This document shows positions 36,801 to 47,466 of a stretch of DNA of 64,000 nt, piece after piece. Position numbers and translations under genes: made by a program. How positions within the stretch are numbered: position 1 is the stretch's first letter; every line of letters starts with the position of its first letter. The DNA lies in NCBI RefSeq assembly GCF_050948215.1, contig NC_135158.1, forward strand, positions 10,959,822 to 11,023,821, given 5' to 3'. The notes under the pieces were generated by a model that was not told where the DNA came from, searched no databases, and saw only the letters and a program-made list of their open reading frames with translations. Source of the stretch: Halictus rubicundus (taxonomy: Eukaryota; Arthropoda; Insecta; Hymenoptera; Halictidae).

Positions 36801-39800
36801 ATCGTCGGAGGGAGCGAGAGGATCGAAACGCGGGGGTGGGCGGATACGAGGGACAACGGAGGGTAGTCGACGAGCATTTGCCCAAGCGAGCTGGGTTTTA
36901 GCCCCGCTTCCGTCTCATTACTCGCTACGCTCTGATTGAATTACCTACAATCAACATCAAACATTTTTAAACTCAATTTCATGTACGTAAAATCGTGTAT
37001 TTTTCCCGCTTCTTCTTTTTCTTTCTGTATGAAACCGCTTTGCGAAGCGCGAACGCCACGCGCGCTCCCTCGTTCGCGGACGGTCTATTTTTCAATTTTT
37101 TCTGTTTTTCTAAATTAACTATTTGTCCTCGCATCGACCACTCGAATGGATTATTAACCATCCCGGGTCGCGAGGCGCAACCGATCATACAACTTGGCGC
37201 GTCTCGGATAACACTACAATTTTTGTAACGATTCATTCTTCTCATGATAGTCTTTATTTTGTACTTTCTTCCTATCCTTGATCCTTGTTTTGCATTGCTG
37301 TGGCTGATTGGGATTCCTGGACGATGCGATTGTCTGTCCATTGGTTTTGAGTCTGGCGTATTTTTCTCTTCCAGTCGCCGGAAAAAAGTCGATAGCGTCG
37401 ACCACGGTTACATCATAATTATTTCGCCGGGCAGCGTCCATACTGGTGGGTATTAACAGGCGCGTTGCTTAAAGTTTCATCGGAGAATGCTGTCGAAGCA
37501 ATTTGTCCTGGAATTAGAACGGTCTTCCTCCCTCGCGCATTGATCAAATACCCGAACCAACCCCCGTGCAACTTTCTTCGTCCGTTGCTTATCGCCGTGT
37601 CCCGTTACATTCCCAAATAAAATGCAATAAAGTCTGGAATTGAGATCCGATACGGCGGAGCGAACGTTCGCTCGCCGGGGGATGACAGTGATCCTAATTG
37701 TGAATCATTGCCGCGGTTACGTTTTATCGCTTCATTAATCGCTTTATTATGCGACAGATTATTGGTGCCTTGTAACCCAATTTGTAGAACACGGCCGGGT
37801 CTTGTCCCTATCACTGTAATTGGGTCGAAGCTGGGTGTCTGTAGAAGCGACACAGCGGATAGCAAAGGAGAGGCGAGCAGAGAACGTAAGTAAATGATGA
37901 GGAATACGATGAGATGGCGGGAATGCGAGGGCGGAACCTGCGCAGATACAGGAACGTTGGTTTGATTCATTCTGCGGAGATAATTTTTAAGGGCACGGGA
38001 AATAAATCGTGCTGGTAATAAATGGTGCAGGGCAGATACGTACAAAAGAAAAATTCCACACGGTAATTTCTAGGAAATATTTATTTAATTTATACGTGAG
38101 AACAGTCTTGAACAATCCGTGGAAACACGTGTACAATTATCGACAATACAATAAAATGGACTACAATATAAAACGAAGAAAATGTAATATAGATATTTAA
38201 TATTTGTATGGTAACGAAGAACCAGTATGGAAATCAACTTTGTTATTAGGCGAGTTAACGCTGTATTTGCCATATAATGCATTTGGCTATGCGACGCGTG
38301 CGTTAATTTTCCTTGTTCTCGAGCAAGTAATTGGTACATTATAGAAAGTTGTTGTACGATACAGACGCGAGGAATGCGGCGTCTACACGCGCGCGCAAAT
38401 ATTATCAGAAAGGCCGCACTCGAGAATTAAATTATTGCATGCACGTGGTCTGTTCATCGGAATCCATAATGGTGGAATTGAATCGTATCCCGTGAGCGCG
38501 ATTGATTTGCCGAAGAGAAGCACTAGTCAAAATTAATTCCCATTATTTCGTTAATGACACCGGGCTGCGTCGCGCTGTTCGTCACGCTTGCAAGCTCGAT
38601 TTAGCGCGAATTAAGGATAATTAAGAATCCATTTGTGTTCGAATAAACGGAAACTACGAGCAGACGACTTCGCGAAGAAACCGAACTCGTAATAATTACT
38701 TTTTCTTCTCGAATCGAAACTTCGTTGTCCCTTCTCCCGGTCCCGATAAGCAAGCGAATCGTTTAAAGCGATAACAATTATTCGACATGTTGCGCGCGAT
38801 GTTACATTACAGCTTCTTTTTTTCATTTCTTTTTTTTTTTCTTGGAAAACGTCGTTTTGAGAGAACTTCCCGATAAAGTTCGACGCAAGGAACAATTTGT
38901 TTAGTCGCGGCGGACGAGGATGATCTTTACAGTTTACAACATAAAGTTAAATTTCATCGCGACGTACCGTTTAACTTTTCTTGATGGAAGGCGAACCTTA
39001 ACGTCAACAATTTAACTAAAAATCGCGAGCTCGACTCTCTCGGAAAACTTATCCGCCGAGTTTATTAACTCCGCGAACTGACATCGTTGTAATTTTAAAT
39101 TATGATACTCGCCCGGTAGCTTGCAACCGGCGTAGAATTATTAACTCTTCCTAAGTAATTTAAAAAATAGTCACGCTAACGAAGGGCAAAATAATACCGG
39201 TGGCGGGAGGCGTGCAGATATGATTCATTGTATATAGATATATTGTACAACGCATGTACACGAGTATGTATGCGCGTGTCTATGTACGAATGTATCCGGA
39301 GCAATTCATTCACGCTACATGGAAATCTCATTAGGCCCAGATACATATAACAGCTACCTCGCGACTAATGGTTGAGTTTGAATCAAGCTATAGGACAGAC
39401 GCTTTAGGCGGAACTTGATCGTGTCGATGTTCACGGTGCATGAGCCATGACGCACGTTTCTAATGCATAATAACCGCTAGCCACACTAGTTTAGCTATAG
39501 AATATGGAATCATACGGCTTAAACCTTTCTAAGACCAATTAGTGCTATAACCGTGATTCCACCGCTTCTAATTAGCATCAAACAAGCGCACTAAAAAATA
39601 TTTAAAAATCGATTAGCGCTGTCCGTCAGTACTGTGATACCTCCCAATTTAATTAAAATTTTTTATTAATATCCTACGGATTCGTTTATATTTTTTAAAT
39701 CGAATAAACGCATTTTTCGTGACATTTCGGATCCCCTGGAAATTAATATTGTCTGTGTTGGAGATATATTTCAATTAGAGTATCTTTTAATAGAGGATGG

Positions 39801-40599
39801 GCACAATTAAGGGATTTTTTGTGAACAATATTTTTAGTATTTTTAATACGTAATGTTTTTAATATTTCAATTCTTTGTCAGTTTTTAAAAACCGTAGGTC
39901 CAATACTGAATAAATTATGGACCATTGTTTTTTTCGAACAGTGTCGCTTTTGAATATTAAATTTTCCGTTTTACAGTTTTTAAAAGTCGTATATTTTGTA
40001 GGTCCACTGTCAACAAGTTTATGCAAATCGTCTTTTATATTAGATTTTTCATCGTTCTTGTAGAATATTTCAATTGGTATTTAGGTAGTCAATTCCCGGT
40101 TTATTCATATACAAAATTTGTGTTTAATAATAAAAAAGACGTCTGAAGTTCTTAAATCAAACAGTCTTGTAGATCAAAAGCAATTACCAAAACGAAAAAT
40201 GAATTTTTAGTGGCATGTCTGATTAATTTCGCCTTATTCTACTTTAAAGCCACTTGCTACCGTACTAGGACCACATTGCACCATAAATGGAAAATTGATT
40301 TTACTTGCCCAGATTGTTAACAAGCAGAAAAGTCACCAAGAGTCCATATCAATCAATTTATCACTATGATATGCTATTTTACTACGTATTGCTACATATC
40401 AATTAGGTATTCATCAATTATTTAAACCATATTTTTGAAGGTACTTCTACGAATGAAATAATCGAAAGTTGGGCGAAACGCATAAAATTCTTGCGTCGTT
40501 CAACCTGCTGACAACATGAAAAACATTGGATATGATCATTCCATCTGAATGGCGAGCAGTAGTATAACCGAAAAATACAACGCAATCACTTCAAATACT
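33801..40599. other. noncoding stretch, no gene recognised
   Basis: No gene is supported. GC-rich patches (34870-35550, 36640-36900) leave long open frames such as 34931-35545 plus (204 codons), which has low-complexity Gly/Arg content and no domain. A strong donor-like C|GTAAGTAAA at 37886 ends an open plus frame with no clear upstream acceptor. From 39600 to 40600 the DNA is AT-rich, with weakly repeated words (AGTTTTTAAAA, GTAGGTCCA) about 95 bp apart that may be repeat remnants. Confidence 0.5.
36662..36684. other. alternating CG palindrome
   Basis: CCCGCGCGCGCGGG (36662-36675) is a perfect 14-bp palindrome of alternating C and G. It overlaps a second palindrome, GGGCGCGCCC (36673-36682). 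Such tracts favour Z-DNA or cruciform forms. Confidence 0.8.
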
Positions 40600-40705
40600 C
40601 AATTTCACCCTACAAGCGCCGCGTAGAGTGTACATTGTGCCGAGATAAAAGATGCGTGAAAGAAGAAGGCAGGTTTCGCAGCAACCCCGTGGCGCAGGCG
40701 GCGGG

Positions 40706-40725
40706 TCGCGTCGCGTCGCGTCGCG
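40706..40725. repeat. (TCGCG)4 pentanucleotide repeat
   Basis: Four perfect TCGCG units within the CpG-rich island. Confidence 0.9.
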
Positions 40726-41399
40726 TCGGTAGCTACAGCTGTTGAAGAACGAGGCGTTACGCAACGCAACATGGTGGCAACGGGCGCGCGAGGCACATCG
40801 GGGCTGGTATGCAGGAACTTCATTATAACCTCATCACTTCCTAGCGAGTGCATTCGAATTGAAAAACGCGCAGGCTTGTTTTGAGCTACGGTTACCGTGA
40901 CAACGCTGGTACACCATCGCGTACATGTGTACACGCGGGTGCCCTCCCCACCCTGGTCGACGATATGTTCTTCGTTTCACTTATAATGGCCAGGTTTTTT
41001 CTCCTCTTTCCTCCACGGATTTCAAGCTGTTCGCCGGCGCTGCTGCCACAGCGCCGCGTCGCGTCACACCGTCGACGTACATCGAAAGGTAGCGGCGGCG
41101 GCGGCGGGCGACGTATTCCGCGGCCGAAGAGGAACAGAGACAAAGAGGGAAAGTGGAAAAGGTAGGAACGAGAGCAACGGAGCAACCAGATAGAGAGCGA
41201 GGAACAGCAAAGCAGAGAGGGTTGAACCGATGTAGGGGGCTATTCGGTGGTCTGAGAGAGGAGTGTGCGGCGACGCAGGAGGTTGAGGGATGGTGTGCGG
41301 AGGACGTACCGGCAACGACGACGAAACGCGGGCACAGGCGAACCAGTCACTATGACAACGGTGACAAGCGAGGTGTTAGTGCGCATCCGTGACCACGCC

Positions 41400-41422
41400 T
41401 ACGTCACGATGTTGTGACGTCA
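41400..41422. promoter_or_regulatory. paired CRE/ATF-type sites
   Basis: TACGTCAC (41399-41406) and a full palindromic TGACGTCA (41415-41422) lie about one and a half helical turns apart in the CpG island. TGACGTCA is the canonical binding site of CREB/ATF bZIP factors. Function is inferred from the motif and its CpG-rich setting. Confidence 0.45.
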
Positions 41423-41740
41423 GAGCGTCGACGGCAGTGGCGCCTGGCGTCGACGAGAAACGTGGCGCGCGGCGTTCGTCGGCCCTCGCCGTAGAAGAGA
41501 GAGGACCGCTGCCGCCTGTTGCTACTTTGCTACACGGATAGGGTAGGCAACCCCGTCGTCCTCCGCCTCTCCCCTACCCCGTCTCCTTCACGGTCTCCTT
41601 CCCGTTTCCCCTGAACAGCTCCGTCTCGTTCTTCTTCCGCGTCATCCCTTTCCAGATCGCGCGCTCCTCTGTGAAACGGGGGCGAGAGCAACAGAGAAAG
41701 AGAGAGAAAGTGAGCGAGCGTGAGGGAGAGACCAAGAGGG

Positions 41741-41754
41741 AGAGGGCGCCCTCT
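41741..41754. other. 14-bp perfect palindrome with GGCGCC core
   Basis: AGAGGGCGCCCTCT is its own inverse. Its AGGGCGCC core is loosely similar to CTCF-type sites, but the match is too short to assign. Confidence 0.4.
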
Positions 41755-41832
41755 GTTACAACCGCATGCGGAGGAGTGACTGTCTCTCTTCCACCAGGGG
41801 TGTGTTGTTCCTCGCCCCACTTTCGACCGGTA

Positions 41833-41866
41833 GCTCTCTCTCTCTCTCTCTTTTATCTCTCTCTCT
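41833..41866. repeat. (CT)n microsatellite, interrupted
   Basis: Two CT runs separated by TTTTAT, inside a longer pyrimidine-rich tract. Confidence 0.9.
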
Positions 41867-42425
41867 ATGTATATGCACATCTTTCTCTAGCTCATACCCT
41901 CTGCTTTTGTCCCTTCTTTCTCCAACTTTCCACTTTTACAGTGGCTCCGTCTCCGTCCGGAGCCATCAGGGTGCTGTCTCTCTTTCTTTGCCGCGCCTTG
42001 CTGTCAGTTTTCGCACGGTCGTCTCGCTTGGTCTTTCGGCCTCGGCACTCTCCCTCCGATAGTCGTGCAGAGCCGACGTTCGCCACCACCGCTGCCTCCA
42101 CCGCCAGCTACCCTACCACCGATTTCGAGCAAGCAACTCCCTCGGTTTCTACCTCCTCGCCCCCTTTAGCCTTCCGGCGGGCATCCACCCGTGCGCGTTA
42201 CCAGCCAGCAGCGATCCCCACGGCCACGACCGAGAACCGAGACCGAACGAGAGTCGTCGGCTCTCCGCCAGTCAGCTATCCGACTCGCCGCTACGCCACG
42301 CCACGCCACGCCGCGCGCTGCGTGTGTTTTTCCCCGAGAATCGTGTCGTCAACAAAACCGCCTGTGAAAAATAGACCTTTCAGCCGTCCCTTGTCCACGC
42401 GAGGTGGTCACCAACAAATTACGAG

Positions 42426-42490
42426 AGAGAGATATATATAGATATATATGTATATATATATTGTATATGGATATAGATATATATATATAC
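42426..42490. repeat. AT dinucleotide-rich microsatellite
   Basis: An imperfect (TA)n tract with G interruptions follows a short GA run. It sits abruptly inside the CpG-rich island. Confidence 0.9.
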
Positions 42491-42794
42491 GCTCGTGCAC
42501 CCTGTGTTTCCGTGCGCGGTTTACACTGTAATCCCCACGCAGGTTCTTGTTTATCCCTCGTCGTCACTCGGCGCAGTGTTGTGCCCCCGTCGACAGTGCA
42601 GACGTAGAAAAGGAAAAGATATCTGTACAAACGTTGAAAATCGACTGTAACCCGGGAGTGAGACCAAAAGAAACAGGCAACCGTCGATTCGCCAGTCGAA
42701 TGTTATCCAGGAGAAGAAAATAATACACAAAAACGCTGGGCGCGGAGAAGGAGGGTGACACGCGTGTACGCGCCGCGCTTTACACAGCACGCAC

Positions 42795-42812
42795 ACATAC
42801 ATACATACATAC
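42795..42812. repeat. (CATA)n tetranucleotide repeat
   Basis: Four and a half CATA units, preceded by CACA repeats. Confidence 0.85.
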
Positions 42813-43155
42813 AACAGTGACGCGCAGCGGAGGAAGTTCGCAGAGCGACGCACGTCGCTGGCCTTGTGTGGTGATATCGTCCTCCTCGTGGTTACCTGCG
42901 ACGTCCTTGTACTCGTGTGGCACGTGTGCGTGCGGCGGCGTAGGACACCCATTGGTCGCCACGCATATGGATCATAGGTTAGCCCATTGATACTCACGTT
43001 TAACGACCCGTCTCGGCCACGCCGTGTTACCGTTCACGGCGTTGGAACTCTTCGTCGGATTCGGGGGTTGCTCGAGGAAGTTCCGCGGAACCGATCGGAT
43101 CGCGCGAAGGACTGAATGAATGAGCAAGAGTAAGCGAGTCAGGGGGTGAGAAAGG

Positions 43156-43175
43156 GAGAGAGAGAGAGAGAGAGA
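43156..43175. repeat. (GA)n microsatellite
   Basis: About ten GA units at the right edge of the CpG-rich island. Confidence 0.9.
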
Positions 43176-43300
43176 ATGGGAGAAAGAGAGATGAACACGC
43201 GAGAATCGAGCAGACACGCACACGCGACCGTCCCCGTGGTCGATTCGACGAGTCGGCAAGCGGCGCGTGCCAGTAACCTGTTGCCGCCTCCGGGAACAAA

Positions 43301-43848
43301 ACTCGAAAGCCGGTAATCGGGAGTTTAAGGATACTCTGATATTCCTGCGAAACTGCTCGCAGGTACAACCGCGAGGGGCTCTTTTCCAGCGCCTATTGAT
43401 CTCTCGAATGTCTTGCGGCGTTACACAAAGCTCTGACCGATCTCGAAATCTTCAAACGTTTACACGAATCGCTCCTTCATTTATCGCAAATTACGCCGTT
43501 CGTTTTATTAGATTCGACCCAGAACAAGCAAAACTGGAAAAACTTATCATCTTTTGTAACGTCACGTCTCGTTTTCGGATCCATTCTCGCGTTCGACTCG
43601 TTCTGTTGTTCCAAAAAGTGCTGCTCTTCTCGCGGACGGAATGTTTCGCTGCTGCTCGTGAAATGTTTATTACGAATCATAAATGAATAGCCATGTTGTC
43701 CGCTCCAGCGAGCGCAAAGCTCGTTAACTTTACAAAGTAGATTTAGGATGCTGTTTTAATCGTTTTGTAGTGTCTCTTGATCGGTTTACAAAGTTATAAA
43801 TTATTAATCTCGAGCCCCAAAAGTTGTTGTATCTGAATCAGACTAGAA
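43301..43848. other. noncoding stretch
   Basis: A 139-codon plus frame (43267-43686) crosses it but has no recognisable domain. CTCGCAG|GTACAA near 43362 joins an acceptor-like and a donor-like sequence but lacks a pyrimidine tract. Confidence 0.45.
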
Positions 43849-44166
43849 ATTGTATCGCTTAGGGTATTTCTGGCATGACTATCCCAATGCTAAAAAAATA
43901 CAGTGATTGTTTGGTGCAGAGTGCGGATATTAAAGTGAAGAATGAACAGAGAATGCCTTTTGCTGATAATTTTGAATTCTATTTTTTCTAATCACGTAAT
44001 TGTATCGTTTAGGGTATTTCTGGCATGACTATCCCAATTTGTAAAAATTCAGTGATTGTTTGGTGCAGAGTGCGGATATTGAAGTGAAGAATGAACAGAG
44101 AATATGTTAAACAGAGAATGCCTTTTGCTGATAATTTTGAATTCTATTTTTTCTAATCACGTAATT
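43849..44166 (+). repeat. two-copy tandem duplication, 150-bp unit
   Basis: The unit starting ATTGTATCGCTTAGGGTATT (43849) is repeated at 43999. The copies are nearly identical, sharing GGCATGACTATCCCAAT, CAGTGATTGTTTGGTGCAG and GCCTTTTGCTGATAATTTTG. The second copy carries an extra 16-bp local duplication around AACAGAGAAT (about 44094-44119). High identity implies a recent event. No gene lies in it. Confidence 0.9.
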
Positions 44167-44770
44167 GTTCAGTTTATCACCTTAAACTAGTTACATACAA
44201 ATTGCACGGTTAGTAGAATATGAAAACCGCAGCCATGACCGTTGCCTAGCAAGATATTTCGCCGGGTATGCACGAAACGCTAGAAATTGATACAGTGAAA
44301 ATAAAATTTAGTAGATGCGGAATTCGTAAGTAACAGTGGAACAACAATATGGTCTACGATCCAAGAGCTCACTGTTTTGAAATAATATGCAGCTGCTAAA
44401 TATGTGCATATGATATTTGTTGTTCCTTGAGACCCCGAACCATTTCCAAACAACGCTGTGCACCTGTTCCATTTAAATGCATACACTGCGTTCTGCTCCC
44501 ACGTAAACATAGTTATTCATTTTAAGACTTGTATGATGCGCCGCGGCCTACACCGTGCACGTGATTTTCATAAAAATTACCTTTTCGAGCGCTTACGGTT
44601 TTAACTTAATCCGTTGAATGGGGGTAACCGGTGGCCGACGATATTGAATTGCATAAGAATGATGGTTGTAAAATCAAAGACAATTTTCCTGTAGGAAGGG
44701 TACGCGTTGTTGCGATAATTAGAATCAAATGTGTGTATTTCGCCTGTGGAACGCAAAATACTTGTCGGTA

Positions 44771-45108
44771 CAGTGAGCAGCTTGACTTTCCAGTGGAAAG
44801 GATTCGCGATTAGTCAGACGTGCGATACCAAGGAGCTCGTAGTGACAATCGTAGATCTAATATATATTTTTAAAAAATGTAACTAGTGATTCGGTGCTTT
44901 AGGAAATTCAATTTGTTTGTAAAAAAGGGACACAAAATTCAATAGCTAATTTCGCGAGCAGTGAGCAGCTTCACTTTCTAGTGGAAAAGGTCCGCTATTG
45001 GTCAGACGCTCAACACGAAGAGTCTCCTAGGACAGTTGTAAATTCATTATACAGTGTTTAAAAATATAACTAGTGATTCGATGCTTTAGGATGTTCAATT
45101 TTTCTGTA
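44771..45108 (+). repeat. two-copy diverged duplication, 188-bp spacing
   Basis: A block starting CAGTGAGCAGCTTGACTTTC (44771) recurs at 44959 as CAGTGAGCAGCTTCACTTTC. The correspondence continues through GTGGAAA, GTCAGACG and TAACTAGTGATTCG to CAATTT, with many substitutions. It is clearly older than the neighbouring 150-bp duplication. No open frame is conserved between copies. Confidence 0.8.
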
Positions 45109-46198
45109 CGGCGAGATATTAAATTAATTATTAACACGTCGACTTTCGTTGAAGGGATAAAATTTCTCGCGAAATGATTTTTCCGTGGGATTTTCCAGGC
45201 GTATGTCTTTCGCGTCGGCACGGCGGTTCCGTATGCATTGCTTCGGGCATTAAAATCGCTCGATAAGTAAAATCTATTTGGCCTTTGGCCGCGAGGACGT
45301 ATAACTTTTCAGTACGCGTGTGACATTAGCTCGAGAGGCGGGCCGAAGTGGCTGGAATGAGGTTCGAAAGTGGAGTATGTGAAGAAGGGCCGACGTGCCG
45401 GGCGATATACGATATATATCTTTGGACGAGGCTACGTGACCGGAATCCCGAGGAGGTTAAAGTTGGATTTGTAACGTATTTTTCCCCGACGTGGAAATAC
45501 CCATCGACTGGCATGCTGCGTGCACCGGCGTTTTGTAATTTCCGTCTCGTATCCCCGATTGACATGGGTGAAAGCAAAGATTTACATTGAAAGGACAGGA
45601 TAGGCGTAATGCATATGTATTTATGCATACATAGATGCGTTCGAGGCGAGCCTCTGTTGGCTTCGACGCGCACCACGGAAGCAGCTTCGGCGTTTAAAGC
45701 CGCTTCGAGGCAGCAGCTCGAACGTTTTAAGCAACAACGCGAGGAGCACGCCGTTATCTCTTCTCCGTGTCTCGGCGAAATATCTTTTTCCCTCGTTTCC
45801 CGTTCATTTCTGGAACGCACGCGTAATGGAAAACCGAGCGTGTGCAGCTCGCTCAAAGTGTCGGATATCTGTCTTCCTTGCCGGGCCCTTTCTTTTCTTA
45901 AATAACGCAATTCCCATTTGTTCACGGAAACTGAACCGAGTGACGGATGTCGCGCACTTTTCATCGCGCTGGCTCTCCGCCGCATTTTTACGGTTGACTC
46001 TCGGGGTTTTCATCGTTCACGCAAAAAGCTGCTTACAGCTCGCGGGAGCGCTCCCGGCCCTCGGGCGTTTATTCGGCGTTACTTCGAAAGTTTATTCAGC
46101 GATGCGTTCTACCGGCGATGTTGCATTTGTCGGGATGCAATGTGATCCCTAACAAGATAAATGAAGCTCGCTCCCCTGTTTCCTGGAGGCGGAAGGAC

Positions 46199-46228
46199 GG
46201 GAACGGGAACGGGAACGGGAACGGGAAC
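46199..46228 (+). repeat. (GGGAAC)5 hexanucleotide minisatellite
   Basis: Five perfect GGGAAC units, giving five G-triplets at 6-bp spacing. The array can also form a G-quadruplex. Confidence 0.95.
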
Positions 46229-47444
46229 GCGAGGGGCTGCAGCCGCGCCACCAGAAACTCCGACCATCCCTTTTCCCTTGCCTCGGACATAATCTGAGAT
46301 GTCATCTGTAGAGACAGTGTAGCGCTGTTCCGCGAATTACGTGGACATTCCTCTCGGCGGAGCAGTGACACTTCGTTTGTCAGTTAATAGGTGATAAATC
46401 GTTGTGCGCCGGGCTTGTTTCTTCAAACAAATATACCGCCCGTGGGTTTTCGTCGGCCAGGAAATCCCGTGTGCTGATATAGGCGGAAATTCGTTTCCGT
46501 CTCGCTGTACAAGCGCCGGGCTATACTACTCCCGATGATTTATGAAGTGCAGCTGCTGGTCGCCGGAGACGTTCCATTGTGAAAAGTCGTTCGTCGAATC
46601 CCGCCCTCGATGCCTCTCGGACAGCGGATATAATCCTCCGGTGAATGAAATTTAATATCGATCGTTTAGCGATTCAAATTTTCACCAGTGTGCCGTTGCG
46701 CCGCTATAGAGAGTTTCTTTGACGGATTCTTCCGCGAGCCTGGCCAGTTTCGTTCGAGCTAACGAGCTCCTCTTTGATTTCTGCATTGCGAAAAGCAATG
46801 GCGGCCCGCAGTCCTTTAATGCGATTCGAGACTCTGTCGTGCATGCAACTCGAGTACATGAACAGACGGAGGTCAGGTACTTTATATACCTTTGTCCATG
46901 TACGGTATATAAATAGTGTTCTACTCAGGTTTAATGCATTATAGCAGGGCATTGCAGTAGGACACAGGGAGCGTGCACGTAACATTGCCGGAGAATGGAG
47001 TACGTACTATACATACATACCAGAGCTGTACTGAATTATACTCCGTTATGGTTCTGCCTCTGTAGGTGCTCCATGGTGGAGGGTTCCGGTTCCATACTGT
47101 GTAGTACTCAATATGTCCAATACGAATACCTCACCTTCCGTCTAGCTGAATCAAAAGGACGGTATCTCCCGTTTGTCGCTGAATGTCCCCAATCAATTGA
47201 ATTCCGTATTCGACCGCTCATAATGCTGCCAGAACCTTTCTCGAAAATATTCCGAACCGTTGGAAGCGCGTTTAATGCAATATTAATTTCGAACCAGACG
47301 TGCGCCCGACAAACTTTAATAACAAATCAGCGAGTAAATGAAACTACGTGTGCAATCTTCTAAAATTTAAATCCGTGAAATGTATTGAACGTTTAAAATA
47401 TCTTTTAAACAAGTTTCCCGTCGTTGTTAACATAAACTAATACG

Positions 47445-47466
47445 GTGTGTGTGTGTGTGTGTGTGT
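47445..47466. repeat. (GT)11 microsatellite
   Basis: An uninterrupted 22-bp GT run. Confidence 0.95.

Larger units (their letters stand above)
40600..43300 (+). promoter_or_regulatory. CpG-rich island, probable promoter / 5' untranslated region
   Basis: This is the most CpG-rich part of the window, with GCGTC pentamers, GGC runs, two CRE-type sites and GA/CT tracts, all common around insect promoters. Several plus-strand donor-like sites occur, including GAAAAG|GTAGGA (near 41160), GCGAG|GTGGTC (near 42403) and ATGGATCATAG|GTTAGC (near 42968-42978). None is a perfect consensus. The last would allow a first coding exon starting ATGGATCATAG, but this is speculative. The 256-codon plus frame at 41671-42441 is driven by CT-rich sequence (Ser/Leu/Pro/Arg) and has no domain, so I do not call it a gene. 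No TATA box is obvious; such islands often start transcription at dispersed sites. Confidence 0.4.

Noticed and set aside
37708..37893. Possible exon ending at a strong donor (C|GTAAGTAAA at 37886)
   Set aside because: The plus frame is open to the donor, but the upstream acceptor is weak and the opposing minus frame is longer. There is no recognisable protein.
39506..39560. Short hairpin GGAATCA..CGG / CCG TGATTCC
   Set aside because: Only about 10 pairs with a 2-base bulge and a large loop; expected by chance in this much sequence.
41671..42441. 256-codon plus-strand open frame
   Set aside because: It crosses CT-rich and CpG-rich DNA; the translation is Ser/Leu/Pro/Arg low-complexity with no domain, and other frames are equally open.
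45326..45985. 219-codon minus-strand open frame
   Set aside because: It lies in GC-richer DNA where stops are scarce, overlaps open frames on the other strand, and has no recognisable motif.
46906..46915. TATATAAATA as a TATA box
   Set aside because: No initiator at the expected distance and no downstream gene; such words are common in AT-rich DNA.
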